This document shows positions 12,201 through 17,556 of a stretch of 64,000 bases of DNA, piece after piece. The position numbers were made by a program, and so were the translations under genes. The first letter of the stretch is position 1. Each line of letters begins with the position of its first letter. The notes under the pieces were generated by a model, which had not been told where the DNA came from, made no database searches, and worked only from the letters and a program-made list of their open reading frames with translations. Source of the DNA: Closterium sp. Naga37s-1. Taxonomy: Eukaryota; Streptophyta; Zygnematophyceae; Desmidiales; Closteriaceae. The stretch is taken from NCBI GenBank assembly GCA_947471745.1, contig CANJKZ010000541.1:124001-188000 (forward strand), in the 5' to 3' direction.

Positions 12201-14075
12201 GAACATGTTCGTGTCTGGTGTTGGCCTTTACAAGGTGTTCGTACCGAGCACGAACATGTTTGGGGCGAACATGTTCGGGTTCGCCTTTTGGCAGTCTTCG
12301 TTACAGTCACATGATGCACGATGGTGGATTTGGGCGTTCAGGGAGGTGTGGCTAAACGTGGTGGGTGTGTGGGAGTGAAGTGAACACCCTAAAACGCTTT
12401 AATCACCTGTAAGCGCCAACCCCAAAGTAGACTGAAAGAATATCGTTAGATTCCACCAAACGATTTCATTAAAGCTGGTGAAGCTTGTAGTCTAGGCTGT
12501 GGGAGGGGAGTTTAGCAAAAGTCGAGCTCGAATTCCCATTGACCTAAAAAAGGGGTCGCAGGACTTTTCCGACGAACACATTTGTGTTTATCACAAACGT
12601 GTTCGTGTTTGGCACGGCTCGGATAGGTGTGTTGTGAGTCGACTCGGATAGCCGCGGCGAACCGAACACAAACATGTTCGGGCGAACACGAACATGTTCA
12701 CCCCGAACATGTTGGGCCAAAAGAAATGAAGTGTTCGGTTTGCCTCAAACATGTTCATGTGCACACATACACCCTAGTTGTGTATGTCTGTAATACACCT
12801 TTCTATCTATCAACATCCTGCCCTCGGTGCAGCTTCAGTGTGTGCATGTATATGGCCTTCACTAGCCTCGGTGCAGCTTCCTGCTCTAATAAATAACTGA
12901 GCAATGCACAACTCCATCCTTCATAATGTTCTGTTAATCCCCTGGCCGCTCCCCTCTTGCCCCCTTCCTTCTGTGTGTGCAGCTTCGGTGTGATCATGCT
13001 TGTGGTCTTCACTGGTCGAAGCCCGTCCACCTCGACTGGTGGAGAGAGTGTGCCCTTTCTGAAATGGGTGAGCCCCCTCTCAAGAAACGCTTGTGCACAG
13101 CACAATTGTTGCACATGCCACGAGTGTTGCACATGGCACAGCTAGAGGCACTGCTGATGCGTTTACCTTCACACCACCACATGTCCCAAGCACCACACCT
13201 AGCTGAAAGAGGTGCAGCCAGCAACGGTTCTCAAGGACGCCTATGCTGGAAAAACGCTTAGGGTGATTGAAATCACTAATATTCATTTGTGTATATATTG
13301 AAATTCGTGATAAGCGGTGTTATTCAAAGCATCTGCGCCCTCACCGTGAGGATTTTTTTGCCCTGCCTCTGCCTCTTCTTGCCCTGCCCGACACTCCATA
13401 TTGTGAAATTGAGCGTATTGCAAATGCACAGGAGTGTATCGTATCTAAGCATACAATGCGTAGTTTGCGCATTTTCCAACATAGCGCTACGCGTGTCACC
13501 GACTCATCAAAAGCCAGTTCCTCACTGAATCGCACATGGTCAAGGGTCAACCTCTGTGTGTCTCGCACTGAACTTGCCATGCCCTCCCCATCAGGTCCAA
13601 CCCATCTCCTCCGACACTCCGGCCCTCAAGGACCTCGGCTTGGACGCCCCCGGGCGTCATTGTGTCTCTCATTGTGTCCCTCATTGTGTCTCTCATTGCG
13701 TCTTGCATTGAACGTGTCATTCCCGGGCTTCGTTGTGTTGCCTTCTCCCCCTGTTCGACCCATCAGGTGGAGCAATGCATCTCAGCTGACAACCCGACTG
13801 GCCTCAAGGACCTCAGCATGGACGCCCCGGATGATGCTGTGCTGCGCCTCGCCCAGCTCGCTCTCAGCTGCACTGTAGAGCGCACTGCAAGCCGGCCCAG
13901 CATGGCCAGCATTGCCAGTGAGCTGCAGAACATCAGGAATGAGGTGGTGGGGAGAGAGGAGCTGCCTGCAGCAATCAAAGTGGATGAGCAAGCCCAAGGG
14001 GTCAAGGGCTCATCACCGTACGAGGATTCTCACCTGCAGTGCGTTGACAAACTCCTGGAAGGAAACTCTTTATAA
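209..14075 (+). CDS. LRR receptor-like kinase gene 1 (multi-exon, 5' end outside window)
   Basis: A plant-type LRR receptor kinase: an extracellular ligand-binding LRR ectodomain, a Cys-rich cap, a Pro-rich stalk, one membrane helix and a cytoplasmic Ser/Thr kinase. I read 16 exons at 209-280, 958-1029, 1366-1437, 6569-6640, 6936-7007, 8573-8644, 9010-9081, 9273-9344, 9644-9771, 10074-10361, 10724-10926, 11210-11354, 11447-11586, 11894-12033, 12983-13067 and 13767-14075. Every junction has AG upstream and GT (once GC) downstream and all phases agree from the first exon to the stop at 14075. The eight LRR exons are each exactly 72 bp, one 24-residue LRR per exon. Signal peptide and start codon lie upstream of the window. 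Oddities: an in-frame TAG in the exon at 6936, a retrotransposon in the intron before 6569, and partial exon duplicates. The family assignment is secure; whether the gene is functional is uncertain. Confidence 0.88.
281..957 (+). other. Gene 1 intron with diffuse GACTCG/ACTCGAG-rich repeat
   Basis: This 677-bp intron carries no exon that I can see. From about 505 to 850 it is rich in short GTCGA, ACTCG and CTCGAGT words on both strands. A similar motif mix recurs near 63545-63630, so it may be an eroded miniature element, but I could not find termini. Confidence 0.4.
958..1029 (+). CDS. Gene 1 LRR exon (72 bp)
   Basis: Encodes [16 protein letters not shown] then RLVNLVDL. It is preceded by CAG at 955-957 and followed by GTGAGT at 1030. 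The [11 protein letters not shown] core is a textbook plant LRR. Confidence 0.87.
1366..1437 (+). CDS. Gene 1 LRR exon (72 bp)
   Basis: Encodes [16 protein letters not shown] then SLTALTRL. Acceptor TGCAG ends at 1365; donor GTGAG begins at 1438. Phase matches the neighbouring LRR exons. Confidence 0.86.
2235..2271 (+). repeat. Inverted repeat in 5' LTR (twin at 5806-5842)
   Basis: Two arms of about 16 bases, GACTCGAGAT.TCAGTT and its complement, separated by GG and a 1-base bulge. The same hairpin is preserved in the 3' LTR at 5806-5842. In the transcript it could form a stable stem; its role is unknown. Confidence 0.8.
2624..2630 (+). promoter_or_regulatory. TATA-like box in 5' LTR
   Basis: CTATAAA about 310 bp before the LTR end, the only good TATA word in the AT-richer part of the LTR; the twin is at 6195-6201. 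It is a reasonable LTR promoter element, inferred from position and sequence only. Confidence 0.45.
2938..2950 (+). other. Primer binding site (initiator tRNA-Met type)
   Basis: TGGTATCAGAGCT, two bases inside the 5' LTR end, is the standard plant copia/gypsy primer site complementary to the 3' end of initiator tRNA-Met. Confidence 0.93.
2990..4036 (+). CDS. gag: Gag polyprotein (UBN2-type, CCHC zinc knuckle)
   Basis: A 348-residue capsid/nucleocapsid protein. The N-terminal half (about residues 40-215) has the copia gag fold signature: [17 protein letters not shown], then [10 protein letters not shown] and a helix-rich middle. An Arg/Lys/Asp-rich linker leads to one zinc knuckle, [14 protein letters not shown] (C-X2-C-X4-H-X4-C, around residues 299-312). 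The ORF starts at the first ATG after the primer site. It ends in TAG at 4034-4036, after which the same frame stays open into the protease ORF, so gag and protease are separated by one stop codon. Confidence 0.88.
   Translation: MESGGTEGSLARSNSGSQDIGGSALRGVRTSQGSLLREVLKNFTVNKFNGNGYDDWAWKMQLYFRQVGLLKIMIGEEERPSGPVLQGEWDERASAGYYLLSHTLELNQRAHVMHLLGEADNGPRAWKVLKELHAPTSVVATLMLERELASLRLNEGEPIQPVLDKMRELYAKLQIAGIIYPEKTKCLRMFSLLPESWMPFTSGLSLPQNQESWTLEWVRTKILEEDFRRRQLSYGDDGDGGYGVQGSGWRKGKGRDEGERGRHRSRRDDKKPSNKRSEEEDDDDEDDCDDYHKFKGTCWYCNKPGHTWVKCWKRPKWWTPGQGDNDGARNQPHGVGYLAETASDGGDD
4064..5095 (+). CDS. Protease-like ORF with Lys/Glu-rich tail; rest of pol missing
   Basis: 343 codons in the same frame as gag, after a single TAG. 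Near the N terminus it has the copia aspartic protease entry [15 protein letters not shown] and, about 70 residues on, [18 protein letters not shown], the conserved end of that domain. A short 5-residue tandem (HENKD repeats, about 4440-4485) follows, then [20 protein letters not shown], a likely coiled coil, and a low-complexity Lys/Glu/Gly tail. It stops 21 bp before the 3' LTR. No GAG-pre-integrase, integrase, RT or RNase H motif is present, so pol was replaced by this tail rather than merely mutated. Confidence 0.8.
   Translation: MQGNEGSESATAKEGAVLHPLNTWILDSGAAHHMTPRADLLDKVWKTSITEMNSGCGYKMKVIGVGKAAFKGADGKPMILEDVLLVPELKGNLISLRKMGIAGVCTTTNGAETFKGNLGDRVLWDLHENKDLHENKDLHDELWHVPVVPWSDMVPEKKNGSCGCKVECVARAAAEVKELKATVEMLVQELHKVNARIAADEKGNAAAADEKKLAENKGSKGKVDAVHKEKGMHKDDNREQQKLHVMVQPRVEAAKEKGMMPNFASVVAEGFKVNGEPKVKLGSGEAGIVGEHNSAFPKTGVGIGNKVEPVEGEQFDKDALVPMPMVEAVKGIIESTDGGCGFE
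5103..5116 (+). other. Polypurine tract
   Basis: GTTGAGGGGGAGTT immediately before the 3' LTR, the expected plus-strand primer site. Confidence 0.75.
5117..6506 (+). repeat. 3' LTR of the gag-only element
   Basis: 1,390 bp, about 99% identical to the 5' LTR by eye. It ends TAGCAGTCAACA, followed by the CTCTC target duplication and then the gene 1 intron resuming with ATCATCAATCC. Confidence 0.92.
6569..6640 (+). CDS. Gene 1 LRR exon (72 bp)
   Basis: Encodes [16 protein letters not shown] then KMTNLAAL. It is preceded by CTCCTCAG and followed by GTGAGC. It is the first exon after the retrotransposon insertion and its phase still matches, so the insertion left coding sequence untouched. Confidence 0.86.
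6936..7007 (+). pseudogene. Gene 1 LRR exon with in-frame TAG
   Basis: Encodes [18 protein letters not shown], a stop (TAG, 6991-6993), then FLTDL. Acceptor (TCTAG) and donor (GTAAGC) are intact and the length is 72 bp. The stop sits where related repeats have a polar residue, so a CAG-to-TAG change is likely. Because the exon is symmetric in phase, skipping it would remove one LRR and keep the frame. Confidence 0.82.
7191..8009. mobile_element. Foldback/MITE-like element with TA duplication
   Basis: An 819-bp element bounded by TGTTGGATTATAC and its inverted copy GTATAATCCAACA, flanked by TA on both sides (7189-7190, 8010-8011). The similarity between ends continues, imperfectly, for roughly 90 bp through TATACGCTAG/GCGTATAG words. 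No transposase ORF. TA target duplications suggest Tc1/mariner-type mobilisation, but TG...CA ends are also compatible with other classes. It lies within a gene 1 intron. Confidence 0.7.
7652..7767 (+). repeat. 24-bp minisatellite inside the foldback element
   Basis: About five copies of a 24-bp unit beginning GTAGATGGGATGGGTT. The short ORF across it (VDGMGFNA repeats) is a by-product of the repeat length being divisible by three. Confidence 0.8.
8012..8572 (+). other. Gene 1 intron, nothing further recognised
   Basis: No LRR exon, splice-flanked 72-mer or element termini could be seen between the foldback element and the next LRR exon. Confidence 0.5.
8573..8644 (+). CDS. Gene 1 LRR exon (72 bp)
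   Basis: Encodes [16 protein letters not shown] then RISTLADL. Acceptor CTCTCAG, donor GTGAGT. Confidence 0.87.
9010..9081 (+). CDS. Gene 1 LRR exon (72 bp)
   Basis: Encodes [16 protein letters not shown] then RLTDLAVL. Acceptor GTGCAG, donor GTATGT. Confidence 0.87.
9273..9344 (+). CDS. Gene 1 last LRR exon (72 bp)
   Basis: Encodes [16 protein letters not shown] then KLAQLSSL. Acceptor CTATCAG, donor GTGAGT. It is followed directly by the Cys-rich cap exon. Confidence 0.88.
9644..9771 (+). CDS. Gene 1 Cys-rich juxtamembrane cap exon
   Basis: 128 bp encoding [16 protein letters not shown] and, further on, [14 protein letters not shown]: six Cys in a spacing that is shared with gene 2 (AFCGICQSFCSTCV at 58008-58138). 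It closes the LRR ectodomain. Acceptor TTTGCAG, donor GTGAGG. Confidence 0.84.
10074..10361 (+). CDS. Gene 1 Pro-rich stalk and transmembrane exon
   Basis: 288 bp: a Pro/Ser-rich extracellular stalk, then [20 protein letters not shown] and [14 protein letters not shown]. The hydrophobic run lies at about 10181-10255, with a basic stop-transfer. Then an acidic and basic juxtamembrane stretch. The start at 10074 follows CCTCCAG and is the position that keeps the phase from the cap exon; gene 2 uses the equivalent site. Confidence 0.83.
10561..10671 (+). repeat. 37-bp tandem repeat in gene 1 intron
   Basis: Three copies of a 37-bp unit beginning GCATGTTGGCATAGTGG (starts at 10561, 10598, 10635). 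Confidence 0.8.
10724..10926 (+). CDS. Gene 1 kinase exon 1 (glycine loop and catalytic Lys)
   Basis: 203 bp, the same length as in gene 2. Contains the ATP loop [11 protein letters not shown], in which the first Gly of GxGxxG is Arg-Ser in both paralogs, and WAVKRAK, the VAIK-type lysine. Acceptor GAGCAG, donor GTGAGT. Confidence 0.9.
11210..11354 (+). CDS. Gene 1 kinase exon 2 (alpha-C to hinge)
   Basis: 145 bp encoding [19 protein letters not shown] and [18 protein letters not shown], the hinge region of plant RLKs. Acceptor CTCGCAG, donor GTATGT. Confidence 0.9.
11447..11586 (+). CDS. Gene 1 kinase exon 3 (catalytic loop)
   Basis: 140 bp with [20 protein letters not shown] and the catalytic loop [11 protein letters not shown]. 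Asp of HRD and the Lys and Asn of the loop are present. The residue after HRD is Asn where gene 2 and most RLKs have Ile/Val/Leu. The exon ends ATGCAG and the intron begins GCAAGC, a GC-AG type donor shared with gene 2. Confidence 0.9.
11894..12033 (+). CDS. Gene 1 kinase exon 4 (DFG and activation segment)
   Basis: 140 bp: [13 protein letters not shown], then [15 protein letters not shown] (plant GTxGYxDPEY with Val for Glu) and ATDVYR. The DFG motif is intact. Confidence 0.9.
12178..12776. mobile_element. Decayed GTTCG-type hAT miniature element (boundaries tentative)
   Basis: Rich in CGAACATGTTCG and GGCGAAC words like the complete element at 59547-59859. The right end ACACCCTA resembles that family's CAACCCTA terminus. 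The left end (TATGCATAAGCAAAAGG) is only a weak match and no target duplication was found, so it may be rearranged or composite. Confidence 0.5.
12833..12865 (+). pseudogene. Partial duplicate of kinase exon 5
   Basis: CAG followed by CTTCAGTGTGTGCATGTATA... matches the beginning of the real exon at 12983 (CTTCGGTGTGATCATGCTTG), then decays after GGCCTTCACT. Probably a short tandem duplication. Confidence 0.65.
12983..13067 (+). CDS. Gene 1 kinase exon 5
   Basis: 85 bp encoding [15 protein letters not shown], equivalent to the SFGVxLLELLTGR helix of plant RLKs, and ending FLKW. Acceptor GTGCAG, donor GTGAGC. Confidence 0.88.
13068..13766 (+). other. Gene 1 last intron
   Basis: 699 bp. Holds a partial duplicate of the last exon (13595-13652) and a short CATTGTGTCTCT tandem (about 13658-13700). 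Confidence 0.6.
13595..13652 (+). pseudogene. Partial duplicate of kinase last exon
   Basis: After a good CAG acceptor the sequence can be read as [19 protein letters not shown], closely parallel to the true exon's [20 protein letters not shown]. It breaks off into the CATTGTGTC tandem, so it is not a complete alternative exon. Confidence 0.7.
13767..14075 (+). CDS. Gene 1 last kinase exon and C terminus
   Basis: 309 bp to TAA. Encodes the C lobe end: [20 protein letters not shown], then [16 protein letters not shown], i.e. the conserved Arg-Pro-Ser-Met segment. A short hydrophilic tail ends in LLEGNSL. Confidence 0.9.
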   Translation: MEQCISADNPTGLKDLSMDAPDDAVLRLAQLALSCTVERTASRPSMASIASELQNIRNEVVGREELPAAIKVDEQAQGVKGSSPYEDSHLQCVDKLLEGNSL

Positions 14076-15589
14076 GACCAATCATCTGCATGACTAAATC
14101 CTCAGGCAGACTGAAGTATGGTTTCGAAACATTTCTCTTTTCTCACTCTTGTCATTGTTGTGGCACCAGATTGTGTCTGAGCTACGGTACTTGCTTAGGG
14201 ATATCAAGTGTTTGTGGGAAATAGGAAATTCATTACGAGGCTACAAACCAACCAGCTGCAGAAAGTTCATTTCTTTGTACTTTGGTAGTTAAGTTTTCAC
14301 CTGCAAGAGTTCACAACAATGATCCAGAATGATCGCAACAACATTGGCAAAACTGACTACATCACAAGTAAGTCAACCTAGCACACATGCAGGTCGACCT
14401 CTAGCGCAGCAAAGTCGGTGACCTGCCAGCACTGCAAGTCCGCACCGTTCCAGCGCTGCAGAAAGACGGCTTGTTAACGTAACAAGTTGGCGGCTTGCCA
14501 GCGCTGCAGCAAGGCGGCCATCCAGTGTTGCATCTGCAGGTGACAGCAGCGCACCTACTTCGCAGGTGCTCGTAGACGATTGGTGCAACGTGCACCGTCA
14601 TATGCACGGTGCCGCTGCCAAGCCGGCCACGTGCCGTTGATCACGCCTGATGAGCCACGTCGACCTCGGAATACCAATCCGAGGCCGGCTTCTCCAGAAC
14701 CACCCGGGAAACGGTCGCGCATTCCGCAGAACCTCGCCACCCTGGTAACTTGGTCGACCGGAAAATCCGCGAGTCGGCGTCGACTTGCGCGGCCGATTCC
14801 CGTCAACCACCCAGGTCGACGGCCACCCAAGTCGGCGGCCACCAGCCGTCTTCACCAAGTCGGCCACTCTGCAGGTCGACGAACACATTCGTCAACCACC
14901 AGGCAGTCTGCAGACTTCGCCAAGTCGGCCGACGCCCGCAGGTCGGCGCACAATCGAAGTCGGCCGCCGGCTTCCCATCGGCGGCGGTTTCGCAGTGACC
15001 CCGTGCAGGTCGACCAGCTCCGTCGACCTGCTCGCCTAAGTCGGCGTCGCCCACTACAGACGGTCGGCTGCACTTCCTGCATATCCGACCACGAAGTCGG
15101 CTCCGCCCAAGCGAGGACGGGGCCCACTCCCTTTGACATGTTATACCAAGTCGAAGTTGTTCAGTTTGTTAGGTGTGCTTTCACGACTGGAATGGTCTTG
15201 GATTTAATCATAATGTCGGGAAATTTCGGGATTGCGGAATGCGTTGGCGCTATTTTGCGCAATATCTACCATATCCTTGATATGAAAGATCCGGTATCAG
15301 GGTAACTGGGATGCTACTCTTTACAGGCAGGGAAAAGCTGCACTTATTCAAATGTTATAAGGGTATACAAAAACACACGCACTTTTTTACGCATGGTAAG
15401 AAGCCTGTAAGGCTGACTGGGACATGGTACCCCCTAAAAAAGCAGTCGCCAGTCAATGCAATCAGGGTATAATACCCTAATATTTTGCGGCCTGGTCAGT
15501 AAGTACAAACAGACAAGCATAGATTAAGTACGGGGATCAGGATACCAACAAGTGAGGCCATACTGGAACAAGGACAAGCTGTGTGCACA
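14076..15589. other. Intergenic, with GC-rich unclassified repeat
   Basis: From about 14385 to 15135 the sequence is dense in AAGTCGGC, GTCGAC and GCGCTGCAG words on both strands, giving several overlapping spurious ORFs. I see no termini, no protein homology and no splice-consistent exons. From 15135 to 15589 it becomes AT-richer with nothing recognisable. Confidence 0.45.
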
Positions 15590-16075
15590 ATCGCTGGTGA
15601 TCACAAGGCAGAAGCGCCTAGGTGAAGATATGAGCGGTGTTGGCCCCTGAGGCCAAGTTTACTATGTGCGCCTGTCCGTGCTGTTGCAGCTCACGCAGCA
15701 GGATGTACTACAGCTGGATGTGCTTTGCTATGCCCTCTAGTCGAGGCTCCTAACGAAGGAGGATCATAGATCTATTATCAGCGAACAAGACTGGGGCAGA
15801 GTTAGGCGGCTTACCTAAGTCAGTCAGCAAGTATGTCAGCGAGCGGAGCTCCTAAGCAGCTAGATCTCTCCCTTACAGCTGGACTGTGCCACCGACGACG
15901 ACCAAGTGGACTTCCATGAGACAGTGCATGCACCAAGGCTAAAGCAGTAGCTCAGAGAAGACCCGGGAGTCTCGATATAGTCTGCCCACGACGCGTCAGT
16001 GTGTCCCATGAGTACAACCTGCTGTCGTCCTCCGAGCACAAGCCCCATGCTCGATGTGCCAGCCAGATAACGCAG
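15590..16075 (-). pseudogene. Copia RNase H relic
   Basis: Reading the minus strand, GLVLGGRQQVVLMGHTDASW and SWKSTWSSSVAQSSCKGEI match the RNase H domain of the copia elements in this window (GLVLGG...GHSDASWADD, SWRSTRSSSVLGSSCE). Further fragments continue towards 15600 in shifting frames. Many stops and indels. Confidence 0.75.
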
Positions 16076-16325
16076 TACCCTGATGTATTATTATCGATGG
16101 CACAGTGTACTCGGGTGACCCGCTCCTAAACTTCATTCACCTTTCTAGATGGCATAGTTCATCACTCGGAAGGTGGGAATCTCGATATGAAACTTCATGG
16201 AAGCTCCGTCTCAATAAGTCGAAATTGAGGGACCACAGTGTTCCTCCTCTGCAAACTCAGGCTCGGAAAGCATGTATTCCTAAGCCTATAAAAACTAATA
16301 TTAGGGATGAATATTTATATACTCT

Positions 16326-16955
16326 GTGCAATCAATGTTAACAAATGCAGCAGTAGCAGGAGCTACACCAGCAGGAACTGCAGCAGCAGCAGCACCCGCA
16401 ATAGCGGACGCCGCCGCCGGCTTTGCCGCAGTTGTTCCCACCTGTGAGTGGCCTTTTGGCCGTCTCTCTTCCTCCTCTCCGGACCACTCGCCGCCTCCTA
16501 CTGCTCACGATCGTTTCCCGTTGGACTCGCCCCCAGATGTTTTCTCTCCTCCTCGGTCACAACTTTCTTTTCATGTTGTCCAGCTCGACTGGACTGTTCA
16601 CTGTCCCTCGCGTGCTCGTCCCTCGTCTCCTTCTGATCATCTCCGCACTATCTTGTTTCGTTCTAGTCATCGTCGTTCTCCACCTGAGTCCGTTCTTTCG
16701 TCACCTCTTGAGTCGTCTTTTACAAATACCTCTCACCCTATCACTGACTACTGTCACGTTGCTCGTCTTGTTGTCTTCCGTGTTCTCGCGTCTCTTGTGA
16801 CGGACCCTCGTGCCTCTCCGTCGTCTATCACCGCTCTTACTGCCGCTGTCCTTGACATTGCAGCCACTCACCGCCTTGACTACGCCACCCGCATGGTGGC
16901 TGGTACCCTTACCCATCCTTTGTCCGATGGGGGTAAGTCCCTTGGCTATGATAAC
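16326..16955 (+). pseudogene. Copia pol linker fragment
   Basis: Corresponds to the integrase-RT linker of element A. Shared strings include RRSPPESVLSSP, PITDYCHVARLVV, VLASLVTD and HRLDYATRMVAGTL. Similarity ends at the equivalent of the element's LSVGGEFALG. No flanking integrase or RT remains. Confidence 0.78.
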
Positions 16956-17304
16956 AAAAACCCTATGCCAAGTTTGGACGAATTTTGATTTCGATTGTCT
17001 TCGCGTAAAAATATCCGGAGCCAATTTGGACCGACGGTTGGAGTCATTTGATAGGAGCTCCGAGACACATCTCGCGACAAGGTTTGGCTCGGTTCAAGTT
17101 CCAATTTGGCACGCGAGCTTTTCCGGATAACATTCGGGCGCAATCCGTTTTGTTGCAAATTCGTGACCAAATTATTCAAAACTAAATTCTGGTTTTGTTC
17201 ATTTTGGATATTGAGGATTTCAAAATTGCATTTATTATTGCGGTTTACAAGAATCATTATTCAGCATTCTAGCAACAAGCAGTCTTAGCACCAGGTCAAA
17301 TAGC
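16956..17304. other. Intergenic, unassigned
   Basis: AT-rich sequence between the copia fragment and the stop codon of the unknown minus-strand gene. It may contain that gene's 3' UTR. No clear polyadenylation signal chosen. Confidence 0.4.
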
Positions 17305-17556
17305 CTACGCATTGGCGGGCCTTGAAAGCGCCCGGTGGGCAAGGACGACATCTCCAAGGTCGCCGTCGTCGATGAGGAACTTGTTCGGAAAGACGAACGC
17401 ACCCATAGCCGGATCGTGGGGGATCCTCCGCTCCACGACAGCAAAGTGGATCATCTGTTTGACCTTTTCGCACCACTCCTGGTAGTCTGGCCTGTTCTGC
17501 TCCGGCTGGCTACTGATTCGCTTGCGACGCTTATCCTGCAGAAGGGGCCATTCGAT
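17305..17556 (-). CDS. Unknown gene, exon 6 (C terminus)
   Basis: 252 bp, 83 codons and a stop. Includes KRISSQPEQNRPDYQEWCEK, VKQMIHFAVVERRIPHDP and FPNKFLIDDGDLGDVV. Acceptor ATTGCAG (minus strand), phase 0. Confidence 0.72.
   Translation of the reverse strand: MEWPLLQDKRRKRISSQPEQNRPDYQEWCEKVKQMIHFAVVERRIPHDPAMGAFVFPNKFLIDDGDLGDVVLAHRALSRPANA

Larger units (their letters stand above)
12034..12982 (+). other. Gene 1 intron with GTTCG-type repeat and an exon relic
   Basis: A 949-bp intron. It holds two blocks of CGAACATGTTCG-rich sequence (about 12190-12298 and 12595-12755) and a decayed copy of the next exon (12833-12865). No additional coding exon. Confidence 0.6.

Noticed and set aside
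14385..15135. Protein-coding gene of 241 codons (14580-15305)
   Set aside because: Arg/Ser/Pro-rich in every frame owing to GTCGGC/GTCGAC repeats; open on both strands and without homology or splice support.
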